Origin: Bacillus hominis
Lineage (GTDB): Bacteria; Bacillota; Bacilli; Bacillales; Bacillaceae_G
Direction of reading: 5' to 3'
Length of the DNA stretch: 44,257 nt
Assembly: GCF_018332515.1 (NCBI RefSeq)
Contig: NZ_BOQD01000003.1
Coordinates: forward strand, 1 to 44,257
The position numbers and the translations under genes are program-made. Of the stretch, positions 14,201-21,519 are shown one piece after another (the first letter of the stretch is position 1; the number at the start of each line of letters is the position of its first letter). Below the pieces are notes generated by a model that worked only from the letters and a program-made list of their open reading frames with translations, searched no databases and was not told where the DNA came from.

Positions 14201-17200
14201 GTAGCGAACGCTCGATCCACTGTTTTGGCTGAAATGACATTTGCATCGTTTACTTGAGTAAATGTAGTGGTTGAAGTAGTGTTCTTACTTACAGGTGAAG
14301 TGTTTGGATCAACGATAAAGTTATAGGAGATGGAAGCGCTATTTGAAATAGGGTTTGGATTTGGAATGCTAGTGATTACTACTTGGAATGAAGCTGTAAT
14401 TGTAGTATTAGCATTGATGCTACCAATATTGATGCTAGCTGGTGTAACGCCTGGCTGAGTAACACTGTTAACTATAACGCTGTTTGGGACAAAAGCGGTT
14501 CCATTCGCAATTGAATCAGATAGTAATACATTGTTCGCTGCAACATTTCCATCGTTAGTAAGAGCAAAGGTGTAAGTTAATACATCACCAACTTCCGCAA
14601 ACGTTTTATCTACAGATTTATTAGCATGGAGATTTGCTAGTCTAATTGTTGATGTAACAGAATTAGAATTTGCTGTTTTTGAAGTCGGTGGCAAACTTGG
14701 ATTTACAGTATATAGATAAGAAGCGAAGGCGTTATTAATGATAGGATTTTGGGTCGTAATATTGATGACTGTTACTTGAAAGGATAAGGTGAAAGTAGCT
14801 CCTCCTGGTATTGTACCAATAGGTACGAAAACGAGTGAATCTACATTTTGTAAAACACCGTTGAGTGTTACCGAACCTGGTGTTAATATCGTTCCATTTG
14901 GAAGTGAATCTGTTAGCTGTACGTTAGTTGCAGCTGTATTTCCACTGTTTGTAATAAGGATTGTATAACTTATCGTTTCGCCAATTGTGGCAAATTGTTT
15001 GTTAGTTGATTTTGTTAATGTTACATTCGCATTATTAATTTGAGTGGAAACGAGATTAGAAGAAATGTTTTTTGTAACTGGTGATTGGCTAGGGTTGACG
15101 GTATATTGATAAGAAGCGCTTGATCCATTAAATACGACGTTTGACGCGGGTATTGTATTTACTACTACTTGAAATGAAACATTTTTTGTTGTACCAGTTG
15201 GGATGGATCCAATGTTCACACCGTTAGCGGGATTTGCGCCCACTTGTGTCGTGCCATCAATTGTTACACTGTTTACAACAAAAGTTGTTCCAGTAGGAAT
15301 GACATCTGTAAAAATAACATTGTTTGCATTCGTATTACCTGTACCTGTAAAGGAAACGGTGTACGTTAGTATATCACCAATATCTGCAAAATTTTTATCT
15401 ACTGCTTTCGTCATTGTTACAGTAGCATTATTCACTTGAGTGGAGACAATATTCGTCGTATCAGTCCCGCTTACTGCCGGTTGATTTGGCACAGGAATGT
15501 ATTGATAAGTTGTTGTACCACTATTTAATATGGGATTTGTTTGCGGGATAGAAGGAACGAATACTTGAAATGAAACCGTAGTCGTAGAATTAGCAGCAAT
15601 AGATCCAATTGATATACCAGTAGCGGGATTTGCGCCAGCTTGGGTAACTCCGTTCACAGTTACGCTCCCTGGAATGAAAGTAGTCCCGCTAGGAATCGGG
15701 TCCGTATATATAACATTTGTTGCAGCGATATTTCCTATATTAGCTAAGGCAATACTGTAAGTTAGCGTTTCACCAATATCGGTAAAAAGTTTATTAACTG
15801 ATTTTGTGCCATTAATATCTGCGAGGTTAACTTGTGTTCCAGCAGAGTTGCTTGTTGCAAGACCGTTAAAGGTCGTTCCACCGGCGATTGGTGTATATTG
15901 AAATGTAATATTAGCAGTGTTAGAAATCGGATTTGGATTTGGCAGAGAAACGACAGTCGCTTGGAAAGTTACTGTACGAGAAGCACCATTATTGATTGTT
16001 CCAAGAGATATACCAGCGGCAGGATTTGCATTTGTTTGTGGTATGTTATCTACCATTACAGTGCCAGGTATAAAGGAAGTCCCATTAGGGAGAATGTCTG
16101 TCAAAATAACGTTATTGGCGGGAAGAAGTCCGGTATTAGGGATAGTAACTGTATAAGTGAGAATGTCTCCAATTGTAGCTACACTTTTATTCACGCTTTT
16201 CGTTGCTTGTATATTAGGTGAGTTTATATTAATTTGTAAACCGACTGTATTTAACATGTATGCATCTCCGTTAGTTGTTAAACGGATTGCGGCAGATACT
16301 TGAGAATTTGTTAAATAGGGAGAAATATCAATGGAAGTAATGTCCCAGCCTTGTCTTCCTGCAGAGATGTTTGTACCTGAAGAAGCACTTTGATTTCGCG
16401 TTCCAAATGTCCCTGTTGTATCTAAGTTTCCTGCAGCATTATTAATTTGGGAACCGAAGAAATTATTTATGGCATTATTTGGTCCGGATAAAGCGTTTAA
16501 TGAACTGAAATTTGGTCCGAATAGAGCCTGATCCCCAATTAAATCAGCATCCCCTTCGGTAGAACTCAAAAATAATCGTCCGCTTACAGGTCCTCCGGAA
16601 GGTGTTAAAAATCCTGAAACAGCTACATCTGCACTACCGGTATCAGCAGAAACACGGTTACCCGCTACATAAATGGTTAAGTTTCTTGCTGGCAATGTCC
16701 CATTTTGATAAGCGACAATGAGCGTCCATCCAGAAGAATTGATAGCCCCATTAGAAGCATCTAAAGGATCAACAAGTCCAGGGACAGAGCCAGTTGTATA
16801 AGAGCCAGATCCAGCAGCTTGAACGAGAGATGTTACATCTGCAGAACGTGTATAGAATCCAAATGTGACAGATCCAGAAACGAAAGTTTGATTTGAAGCT
16901 GTAACAGCCGAAGGGGTAATTGGGTATGTTGAAACAGGTGTAGTAAAAGAAACAGGGTTTCCTAAAACACTCGTAATGTTTTGATCACGAGATAAATAGT
17001 TTCCACCCCAAACGAGTTCTGCGTAAAGAATCGTACTACCAGCAGGGATATTTAATACAGCGGTAGAACTATTTTGTGTATAGTTTAACGTTGTACCAGC
17101 AGGAAAAGTAGGTACTTGTAAAGCGGTATTCGTAGTTACGAATGCACCAATTGCCCCGATTGTACCAGCACGGTTTTGGTTACTAATTTTACTTAAACCT

Positions 17201-17265
17201 AGTGTGTTCCCTGTAATCGCAAGTGCCCCGTTAGTAGTGGTAGAAAATCGATTCGTAATGGGCAT
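2233..17265 (-). CDS. Giant 5010-residue DUF11 repeat protein
   Basis: One uninterrupted 15-kb frame. Residues 1 to about 345 are a Gly/Ser/Thr/Asn-rich beta-type domain (for example LYAELVWGGNYL and SSGWTLIVAYQNG). After it I count 35 tandem DUF11-type repeats of about 130 residues. Each opens like ATKSVDKxFATIGDTITYT, then has TNxGN, TDxIPxGTTFIxxSVTxNG, a PxxGIxIGxI block and TFQVxVxSIPxxNPIxNxxxxxY. DUF11 repeats are beta-sandwich modules of bacterial surface proteins. I see no signal peptide, LPXTG sorting motif, S-layer homology domain or membrane segment; the tail ends YLWAWIWWQ. Export or assembly route is therefore unknown; spore-surface deposition from the mother cell is one possibility. 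The start is secure: GAGGTG lies six bases before the ATG. Its terminator is the hairpin at 2177-2219. Repeats are diverged from one another, so the array is old. Confidence 0.93.
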   Translation of the reverse strand: MPITNRFSTTTNGALAITGNTLGLSKISNQNRAGTIGAIGAFVTTNTALQVPTFPAGTTLNYTQNSSTAVLNIPAGSTILYAELVWGGNYLSRDQNITSVLGNPVSFTTPVSTYPITPSAVTASNQTFVSGSVTFGFYTRSADVTSLVQAAGSGSYTTGSVPGLVDPLDASNGAINSSGWTLIVAYQNGTLPARNLTIYVAGNRVSADTGSADVAVSGFLTPSGGPVSGRLFLSSTEGDADLIGDQALFGPNFSSLNALSGPNNAINNFFGSQINNAAGNLDTTGTFGTRNQSASSGTNISAGRQGWDITSIDISPYLTNSQVSAAIRLTTNGDAYMLNTVGLQININSPNIQATKSVNKSVATIGDILTYTVTIPNTGLLPANNVILTDILPNGTSFIPGTVMVDNIPQTNANPAAGISLGTINNGASRTVTFQATVVSLPNPNPISNTANITFQYTPIAGGTTFNGLATSNSAGTQVNLADINGTKSVNKLFTDIGETLTYSIALANIGNIAATNVIYTDPIPSGTTFIPGSVTVNGVTQAGANPATGISIGSIAANSTTTVSFQVFVPSIPQTNPILNSGTTTYQYIPVPNQPAVSGTDTTNIVSTQVNNATVTMTKAVDKNFADIGDILTYTVSFTGTGNTNANNVIFTDVIPTGTTFVVNSVTIDGTTQVGANPANGVNIGSIPTGTTKNVSFQVVVNTIPASNVVFNGSSASYQYTVNPSQSPVTKNISSNLVSTQINNANVTLTKSTNKQFATIGETISYTILITNSGNTAATNVQLTDSLPNGTILTPGSVTLNGVLQNVDSLVFVPIGTIPGGATFTLSFQVTVINITTQNPIINNAFASYLYTVNPSLPPTSKTANSNSVTSTIRLANLHANKSVDKTFAEVGDVLTYTFALTNDGNVAANNVLLSDSIANGTAFVPNSVIVNSVTQPGVTPASINIGSINANTTITASFQVVITSIPNPNPISNSASISYNFIVDPNTSPVSKNTTSTTTFTQVNDANVISAKTVDRAFATVGDILTYTVTLTNAGSVSADSPTFVDTNPDGTTFIPNTFLINGVLQNNADPNIGVPLPSIAANGSLTVSYQVTVTSLPTQNPTLNSSSTQYSFILNPGDPPTIETSVSNTVSTQINLANVVIVKEVDLTIADVGQPITYTISLANLGNTTANNVIVTDIIPNGSTIVPNSIFIGGTLQQGADPSTGLQVGSIPSGGFTTIVFQISANSLPSPNPVQNSAALQYSFIADPSLPAVVRNATSNIVTTQINTANIVATKLTSTNFADVGAVITYATILTNNGNIPASNVTFTDIIPAGTIFLPNTVTINGVPIANANPANGILIGTIGANSSRTVAFQVSVPTIPSPNPITNQSSTTFQYTYDASKSVVTQMVASNTVQTTINNATIAAVKSADKHFANVNDIITYTTTLTNNGNTLASNVIFTDVIPNGTSFIPNSVTVNGNTLPNTNPASGIAIDPINPNTSATISFQVIVNSIPSPNPIPNQSNTAYQYVIDPNLPPASANALSNVITTQINNATIVATKSVNTPTAAIGDIVTYTIAVTNTGNIPASATVLTDGLGAGASFVPNSVTIDNIPQPGLDPSLGIHLADIPPGDTVFITFQAQILAIPPSGTLTNNALVNYEYTVNPNQSPAVGSTVTNTTVTPIIDATLSINKTVNSRFATIGDTLTFTAIITNSGNTTANNVIFTDVIPNGTSFIPNSFTVNGTTIPNANPQNGINIGNLNSNASATLSFQVNITSLPNPNPIPNQSSLQYSFIVGINEPPVSRTVQSNKTFTQVNTASVIATKTASSAFAAVGDTITYTTTLTNSGNTTANTPVFIDILPPELSFVPDSVQINTIPQLGFRPDSGISLDSIPVGGTTTISFQAIVGSIPVTNPTLNQSSTTYSIIVDPTQPPVTETATSNPTLVQINEAIIQATKSVDRLFSDVAPGNSFLTYTVLLENIGNTTATNIIFTDPIPNNTVFIADSVRVGGVLLPGVNPANGVPIGDIIAGDFTNITFRVQVVSIPNPIFTIGPGGPNSPVVNGASIDYQFMTGPNLPLVSRSTTSNPVSTQINSGEITLVKSVDKTFATIGDTISYTITLSNPGNVTSQNIIFTDILPDGTTFISGTLTNDSGTQQIGNPANGIQIGNINPNGTAVITLNVLVTNIPSINPISNSSSVQFSHVVDPSQPSVSQMNVSNAVSTTINSAILTTQKSADKSIVSVGDTITYTTTITNTGNTAATNITFTSAIPASITFIPNSFTINGVQQSGAQPALGVTIPNIAPGETVTVTFQVNVISVPPSNSIMGNDTILYSYTVDPNGTPITTSISTNIVTNPVLDAMITMVKSVDQTLVTLGDTITYTTILTNSGNTNATNITFTDLIPDGTTFITDSVTIDGITQIGLNPNTGITIGLIAPNSSISIAFQVTATSTPAQNPIANSATASYTFIADPNAPIVSRTVTSNTVFTTINTATILSLKQVDKSFSRIGDTLTYTVALTNNGNSSAQNVIFTDTVPSGTAFIADTFSINGILQSGANPVNGVNIGTITAGTTVTISFQVTVTSLPTENPIVNFSSTSYQLVSPPDAETSISNPVSTQIKEALLSMTKNESVSFADIGQTAFYTTSISNIGNTDATNIVFTDVLPNGVTFVPNTLTVDGVLQPDANPNTGVLLATLPPNEIYSIVFQVTVNSIPPINPAPNTASTTYEFTVDPVNPPVLSAATSNTTLLQINNANIISTKTTDLTFADVGNTITFTLNLPNTGNVTATDVTVIDTLDSNLTFVPNSFTVNGQTIPNADLSTGVNIGSINGGTAAIITFQATVTTLPINNPISNSALTTYRYIVDPDQSPITTSNQSNTTTTQINSAILTAQKNSNVSTVDIGQDIIYSVTITNSGNVNATNVIFTDVIPDGTSFEPNSFTLNGTIIENANTITGVPIGDIAPNESAIVEFHITSNEIPAINPITNQASVSFQHIVNPDNPPVSKNITSNSVITTIESAILTTTKIGDKAFATIGDTITYTTTITNTGNIPANNVIFSDPIPSWTQFVAGSVIVDGTPLPSTSITSGIGINTIIPNQTVTIIFQVQIVSNPSTFTPELQNLAFVNFQYNVGNALQAQPGNVETNVFVTSIHSAILSAVKTASTAFANIGDTITYTVLIQNSGSTNATNVNFSDLIPAGTTFIENSFAVNGSTIPGANPNNGVNIGTVSTNSSLTVTFQVIVTSTPPSNPITNVASVQYEFLVDPTSPPVTGTITSNSASTQINNATVTTVLEANRTIVSIGDIITYTATLTNTGNFPANSVLLINGVPEGALFVPNSVTLNGISLPDASPTLGIPVGIIAPGDSATITFQFLANSIPPQGAIINQALTSYTYIVDPSQPPVTATSSSNTVNTAVVDASLSVIKNTDSLVQSTDGTITYTVVVQNNGNTTANTVTLTDLVPEGTAFIPDSVTINGVSAPGTDPNVGISLNSIAPSEIVTVTFQVIVQSIPSVNPISNIARIDYTFIADPTAPIISRTITSNPAFTQISDANVLSLKAVNAQQATTGDILTYTITLENTGNIPATNLIFSDTLPEGTTFVDNSFTLNGTTILGANPNVGVTLPNLAANATHLIAFQVLINDPFSQQSITNQSNTTYTIQPDPGQPPITETSTSNIVITNFVQAQLTITKTSNPITVDIGGTILYISEVKNSGNVDAINIIFTDSIPVGTTFVLDSVTINGVLQPDANPENGIPIGKIPPNSSKTILFQVQTNNPPTETEIVNQSSVTYQYISIPTAPPVNRSANSNIVTTSLQNANIISVKSADVTFVSIGQFITYTNTLQNIGTVPANNTVFIDNIPEGTIFIEDSLSINNVIQPGTNPENGVTLGTIQPDETVTISFQVQLTNIPEDNTVINISDTSYEYQIDPSSPIIQRRSLSNTVNTEVRTANVSAIKSANRSITRIGQIITYTIAVTNAGTVPITNTLLIDAIAAGTTFVPDSILVDGIPRPNENPSTGISLNIILPNNTIIVTFQVNVDSIPSQNNMNNIAVIHYEYQPDQSLPPISETTSSNTTNIQFIDAILIATKSANTVLANIDETIEYTVLIQNNGSTTTNSIFFTDIIEDGTVFISGSVTVNNTVLPAADPNIGFSIPNITSGQVATITFQVSVTNLPAANPTPNTANIVYDFIFNPDFAPIQKSTTSNTTFVQINDADIVSLKTVDLTSVTIGDVLTYTTTLTNTGNTDATALVFTDNIPGGTTFIDGSVLVNNIPQLNANPSTGILLGTIAPNISIPVTFSVTVVALPASGRIQNQSTSRYTINSEEQISTSNITFTEVISANIIATKTTPIQYADLQTIIPYTISITNNGNIQVENIIVTDIIPANTSFIENSVIVNGSARPNDNPLSGIQLDNIPPNTTATILFQVRVTSIPQTNPISNTSTIEYQYTLPNQPPITETIISSAAVTTINHATLNSNKTVDLAFATVGDALTYTITLNQTGNVAVNDVIIQDIIPQGTTFIENSVIVNGETLPGVNPVSGIPIGTIIVDGDAIVSFQVTVTTIPTPNELNNNAITTFNYIVNPNNVPVTNTTTTNTVTTTVQNDNVIAIKSVDVTNALPAQTLTYTITIMNSGNVTIEDLLVIDTIPIDTTFVAGSVTINGINQPNENPENGITLGNLAHNDSVIITFQVTISSSTLQPTINNDATVSYTVIIDPDEPPITITKQTNTVTTTLIEPIINIEKTADKSIVVIGDVITFTLEVFNDSTIPTISTSVIDTIPAGTTFIENSVTINGTSVPNVRPDTGINIGSLSAGTVATITFQVLVTSIPSNSTIINSATVTAAFQLTPQDPIITFIVNSNIVRIPVQFITTTVTKNASVSSAYLNQYFDYTVRITNTSKISLSNISLQDTIPAGLQFINGTVFINGERSPLANPNIGFLVATNLEPNETIIVLFTVQVISPPVNNEFKNTANISLQLQVSPTDPPITVTVTSNENIVTFVPENPDETLPNLNCFFDGERFIRITPRNIRNYLWAWIWWQ

Positions 17266-17348
17266 TTTTTCACCTCATTTGCATATAGTTTTGGTCAAAA
17301 TACGATATGCATATAAACAATCAAAAGGAACATGTATAATTGAACTAT

Positions 17349-17379
17349 AAATTCCTTCCTTAATCATTGGAAGGAATTT
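17349..17379. other. Hairpin in the leader region of the DUF11 gene
   Basis: AAATTCCTTCC and GGAAGGAATTT form an 11-base-pair stem around a nine-base loop, about 85 bases upstream of the giant gene's start. Neither strand has a T-run after it, so it is not a typical terminator. It may be an mRNA leader structure or an inverted-repeat protein site. Confidence 0.4.
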
Positions 17380-17742
17380 AATAGTAACAAGGGCTATTTT
17401 TAAATCAGTTAATATTAACATTAAAGGAAACTCCAGGGACACAAACATTGATTTATAAAACTGCATTTGTTCCTCTATTTTGTTTATTTTGACTTTTGGA
17501 TAGCACCACATGCCCATCAACTTAAGAATTTAGAATTACCCCAAAATGAAAAAAATAAGCTTTTTGTTACTTAATAACGGTGTGTCTGTAGCCCTAAAAG
17601 GGGCATTTAATTATTAGAATATAATTATTACATTATCGCATACAGTAAAACATATATTTAATAATAGGAAACAGGATTAATACCTTAGCTAAATTTAAAT
17701 GATTCGTACTATATCTATCAAGAAAAACCTATTCAAGATTAA

Positions 17743-18273
17743 TTAAAATTCAATTATCTGAGCTTTTTTCAAATCAGCAAACCATTCACCTATTATATCG
17801 TTATGATGCTTAATAATTTGGGATGCCGATAATAATGTAGTGTCATATGTACTATGCCCATCTTCAACAAGAGTAACATCATACCCTAAGCTATATGCAC
17901 GTCGACACGTCGCATCTATACATATTTCAGACTGAACGCCTGTAATCACAATGTGTTCGATGTCCCTTTTATTCAATTCTTGTTGAAGACTTGTTTCATG
18001 AAATGAATCAGGGTGGTTTTTTTCAAGAACGATATCTTCAGATAGTGGAGCTACAGATTCATGAATTGCCCATTCCGGATTTCCATGCTCTAATAAAGAT
18101 CCTGTTTTCCCATTAAACTTCATGTAAAAAATAGGCGCTTGGACAGTACGAGCTTTATGGATTAACAATTGAATGTTTTTTAATAATTCAATTCCTTTAT
18201 ATAGCATTCTTTCTTCTTTAAATGAACCCACTTGTACATCTATAATAAGCAATGCTGCATAGCCTTTTATCAT
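17743..18273 (-). CDS. Isochorismatase-family cysteine hydrolase
   Basis: A 176-residue alpha/beta hydrolase of the isochorismatase/nicotinamidase superfamily, whose members hydrolyse amides or vinyl ethers through an Asp-Lys-Cys triad. The triad is visible: Asp12 in LLIIDVQ, Lys85 in VLEKNHPDSF and Cys118 in VQSEICIDAT, with the cis-peptide region VITGVQ just before the Cys. The C-terminal GYDVTLVEDGHSTYD block is also typical. The start at 18273 is chosen because GAGGTGG lies six bases upstream; an upstream ATG at 18309 lacks such a site. The substrate cannot be told from sequence. There are no same-strand neighbours close by, so it is probably monocistronic. Cytosolic, no signal peptide. 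Confidence 0.88.
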   Translation of the reverse strand: MIKGYAALLIIDVQVGSFKEERMLYKGIELLKNIQLLIHKARTVQAPIFYMKFNGKTGSLLEHGNPEWAIHESVAPLSEDIVLEKNHPDSFHETSLQQELNKRDIEHIVITGVQSEICIDATCRRAYSLGYDVTLVEDGHSTYDTTLLSASQIIKHHNDIIGEWFADLKKAQIIEF

Positions 18274-18466
18274 AAACGACCACCTCACATTTTGATTAAA
18301 ATCATACAAGTAAAATATGTATAAAATAAGTATCCATTTTTAAAGTATCCAAAATGGATAGAGAATATAAATATGTGGAATCATGAATTTTTTTATCTTC
18401 AAGCTAGAAATGAATACATTAATAAAGTTTGTATTGCTTAATGTAGCCTAGAGGTGTTTGAATGTA

Positions 18467-18565
18467 GTGAATTTCGCACGTACAGTGTTAAGTGGCGCAA
18501 AAGATGGAGATAACTTCAAAGTCTTACCTATCGCAACGATGGGGATGAAGAATGACCATAAATAG
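18467..18565 (+). CDS. Possible 32-residue ORF of unknown function
   Basis: A GTG start is preceded by GAGGTG about ten bases upstream. The 32 residues (beginning VNFARTVLSGAKDGDNF) look protein-like, and a 10-base-pair hairpin (18564-18589) follows at the stop. I do not recognise it. It could equally be a fragment of a larger lost gene. Low confidence. Confidence 0.2.
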   Translation: MNFARTVLSGAKDGDNFKVLPIATMGMKNDHK

Positions 18566-19974
18566 AACCTGTTGTTTATAACAGGTTCTAATCAGAGTTA
18601 TAGGCTCAATTACAGGAACTACAGATCTACTGGGGGGTAGTGTAATTCCTGATTAAAATTAAGATATGTTAAAAAATTTTAAATATGATTAATCAAATGA
18701 TAACTAAACAAAATCGTTATTTTAAAGTGACTCAAAAAAGAGCACAGATATAAATGTGCTCTTAGAGAGGTAGGTTAAGTATCCTATTGGCCATTGTTCA
18801 AAGTTAATATATGTACGTTTAACTAAAAAGTGAAAAATAAAAACAGGATAGTTAGAAAAAAGCTAACTGTTTCATTGCAACTTGTAAAAAAGAATGTGGG
18901 AGGTTCAAAAAAGAAACTATATATAATTATACAAGTAAAACAGAATTGTACAGCATGAAAAGGAGCACTACATAAGTGAGTGCTCATCGATAAGGAGGTA
19001 ACTTTTTTAGCTAAACACCCTTCTTAAAGAATATGCTGGAAAAGTGGGAAATAAAACTAAAATATAGTAACTAATGATGTTATGAATAACAATTTATAGG
19101 GAGAGGTTTAATGTTGTTATTATTTAAATAATAAAGCAGCTAGCTCAATGAACTAACTGCTTTATTGTCCAACAATAACGATACCCACAATACGTTGTAA
19201 CTTAAAGTTACAACTATAGTATAAACGGAATTAAAAATATTATGTAAAATTAAAAGTGAGCTAAATAAGGAAACTAAAAAGAGCACTAGGTACAAGTGCT
19301 CTTTAAAAGAAGACCCTATGAGTTAATAGCTACATATCCGTAATATATGATGACAAACAAGTTAATATAAAAGAGCATTCAGCAGAAAACTAACTGCTCA
19401 TTCCTAGAAGAAAAGGAAAAACAAAATTAAAGAAGTCACTGTGAATTCAAGCTGCATCAGCCCATCTATAGCATTGGACATAATGAATAGAAACAATAAG
19501 GTCATTAAAACTCACTTATAAAAACGTAAAGGAGGCACTGCTTAAATTGTAGTATCTCCTTTTAAAAAAGTTAAGTTCAGCTTTACTTCTGAAATCAAAA
19601 CAGATAATAAAGTTGTTTATTTCCTTGTGAAACTAAAGCTACCATATAGTTGAATAATATAAATTGTTTTATTCGAATATATAGTTTTAACATTGACTTT
19701 CCGTCCTTATCCAATAACGGAGTAAATTCCCCTGCATATCCACTCAACTAAATAAATGATGAATTCCTATTTCTTTATCTACCATTATTACTCGTGAACA
19801 CATAATTTAGAATTTTATTCGGAAAAACTCAAAAAGGCAGCTAGAAAAAACTAACTGCTCTAGTAAATACTATGAATACAATGTTTATTCGTATTCAAAC
19901 TTGGATTACCTATATTGTTAACATGCCCTAAAAATTTATTCAATAAAAGAGCAGTTAGCCCAGTCTAACTGCTC
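18563..19974. repeat. Cluster of about ten short stem-loops of two related types
   Basis: Stem-loops read directly from the sequence lie at 18564-18589 (AGAACCTGTT arms), 18738-18763 (AAGAGCACA), 18842-18872 (AGTTAG core), 18963-18985 (GAGCACT), 19131-19165 (ATAAAGCAG-CTAG), 19278-19304 (AAAGAGCACT), 19372-19399 (GAGCA, weak), 19528-19562 (AAAGGAG), 19836-19859 (GCAG-CTAG) and 19949-19974 (GAGCAGTTAG). Two arm families recur: GAGCACT/AGTGCTC and GAGCAGTTAG/CTAACTGCTC, sharing GAGCA. Spacing is mostly 90-300 bases. Few have a T-run, so most are not textbook terminators. No ORFs separate them, except tiny frames such as six codons at about 19111-19131 after GAGAGG. Confidence 0.55.
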
Positions 19975-20460
19975 GATGCAGAGGTATTGTATGCCGAGTT
20001 ATTGATTTTATTCAAGGAATAAAGAAATTGTATTTATTTGAAAAATATAGTTGAAGAATTTTATAGAGAAAATGTAGCAAATTCTATATTACAAGAGATA
20101 CAAGGTGTAGCTCCAATAGAAGACAGAAGTACGAAGACCTAAACAACTTTCTGAACCAAATTTTAGTAAGGCTTCAACTAATTTAACTGCATTTGAAACA
20201 AAACTAAATAGTAAAACCTAATTAAATGTGAAATTCAACTAAAATTTAATTCTACATAAGTAACAAAAGATATTCATGAAAATGGATACTTTCTCTTCTA
20301 AAAAGTATCTATTTTATGTCCATGTACAAGTGTAGAAAGACATAAAAGTCTAAACTAAAATCTCACAAATAATTGTTGATAAATAGTAATTACCATATAG
20401 CAATAGGATTTGTAAATAATAATCAAACCACATACCTAAAATCTCGAAGATTATACTTTA

Positions 20461-20574
20461 ATGAAAAGAATTCGAGGACTTTTTGCAAAGTACGAAAAAT
20501 TAGAACGTGAACTTAAAGAAGTTAAATATTGCTTGTTGAAAGCAATATTTGTAGCACATAAGATTAATACGTAA
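20461..20574 (+). CDS. Possible 37-residue Lys/Glu-rich ORF
   Basis: The ATG frame encodes a charged, probably helical peptide beginning MKRIRGLFAKYEKLEREL. I see no clear ribosome binding site. It may be the tail of a decayed coding sequence rather than a gene. Not recognised. Confidence 0.15.
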   Translation: MKRIRGLFAKYEKLERELKEVKYCLLKAIFVAHKINT

Positions 20575-20687
20575 AGCAATTATCTTTATATAATCTTGAT
20601 ATGAATTTTACTTTGTCTTTCTATAAATATGATTTTATCTAAATATAAACAAATTACACTCTCCTTATAAAGCATCGAGGAGAGATA

Positions 20688-21503
20688 ATGATGAATCCAT
20701 TTAGAAAAACAACCCTGTTTGTATTTACACTATCAGTATTAAATACAAACATTGGTATGTCACATGGTGATATTCCTATATTTACTAAAATACAACCTGC
20801 AATACCACAAGAGGAGAATGCAAAATCAGAAGTAGAATATATGAGAAATGAATCAGTAGAATCAGAAAAGGTACTTGAAAAAGAAAATAGGCCCATAGAG
20901 CAAGAAAAAGTGATAGTAAGGCCATTGGATGTGCCGCTGATTCTACAAAAACCAGAATTGATGAGAGGTTGTGAAGTAACGAGCCTTGCTATGGTGTTGC
21001 AATTTTCAGGTGTACAAGTCGATAAGATGGAACTCGCTGCAAAGATAAAGTCTGTACCATTTCAGGGAAAGGGTATAAAGGGGAATATGCACAAAGGGTT
21101 TATTGGGGATATAGCTACATTTGATAAACCTGGACTAGGTGTTTATGTAGAGCCGATTTTAGAATTGGCAAAGGAGTATGTTTCAGAAGAGAAAGTGAAG
21201 GATCTAAGTCACAAAGAACCTCAGCAAATATATGAGGCGATAGACAGAGGGCAACCTGTATGGGTATTAACAAATGCCCGTTTTAAACGGTTACCTGATG
21301 ATGAATTTTATACATGGCGTACAGATGCAGGAGAAATGAAAGTGACATATCACCAGCATAGTGTCGTTGTGACCGATTATGATGAACAATATGTATATAT
21401 TAACGATCCACTAAAGAAGGACAAACACAGAGCAATTGATCGGAATAGTTTTGAACAAGCCTGGATTCAAATGGGAAGACAAGCGATGACAGTTTCAATG
21501 TAA
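20688..21503 (+). CDS. Exported C39-like (papain-fold) cysteine peptidase
   Basis: A 271-residue protein with an N-terminal hydrophobic signal (about residues 6-24), an acidic linker (about 40-75) and a peptidase_C39_2-type domain. The candidate catalytic residues are Cys95 in MRGCEVTSLAM, His224 in YHQHSVVVTDYD and Asp240 in YINDPLKK. Such proteins are related to YvpB and bacteriocin-processing peptidases but are stand-alone; the substrate is unknown. GAGGAG lies five bases before the first of two adjacent ATGs (20688 and 20691), so either may be used. Seventeen to thirty bases downstream, in the same direction, begins a response regulator, so peptidase and two-component system are probably co-transcribed. 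It would act outside the membrane. Confidence 0.85.
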   Translation: MMNPFRKTTLFVFTLSVLNTNIGMSHGDIPIFTKIQPAIPQEENAKSEVEYMRNESVESEKVLEKENRPIEQEKVIVRPLDVPLILQKPELMRGCEVTSLAMVLQFSGVQVDKMELAAKIKSVPFQGKGIKGNMHKGFIGDIATFDKPGLGVYVEPILELAKEYVSEEKVKDLSHKEPQQIYEAIDRGQPVWVLTNARFKRLPDDEFYTWRTDAGEMKVTYHQHSVVVTDYDEQYVYINDPLKKDKHRAIDRNSFEQAWIQMGRQAMTVSM

Positions 21504-21519
21504 AACGAACGTAGATTGG

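Larger units (their letters stand above)
18274..20687. other. 2.4-kb stretch without a convincing gene, rich in stem-loops
   Basis: No frame here has both a good start and recognisable protein content. It contains about ten small stem-loops (described separately), a 32-codon frame at 18467-18565, a possible frameshifted relic at about 20046-20220, an inverted repeat at about 20311-20346 and a 37-codon frame at 20461-20574. The rest is AT-rich with stops in all frames. It looks like decayed sequence or a non-coding RNA region. Confidence 0.5.

Noticed and set aside
2438-16221. Many plus-strand open frames of 60-130 codons opposite the DUF11 gene
   Set aside because: They recur in the same relative frame because the repeats recur. 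They lack ribosome binding sites and known motifs and are shadows of the minus-strand repeats.
17275-17520. 81-codon minus-strand frame just upstream of the DUF11 gene
   Set aside because: It has no ribosome binding site and no recognisable domain, and a hairpin lies within it. A real small gene cannot be excluded, but support is insufficient.
18563-19974. CRISPR array
   Set aside because: The stem-loops differ in arm sequence and spacing (roughly 90-300 bases), and there are no cas genes.
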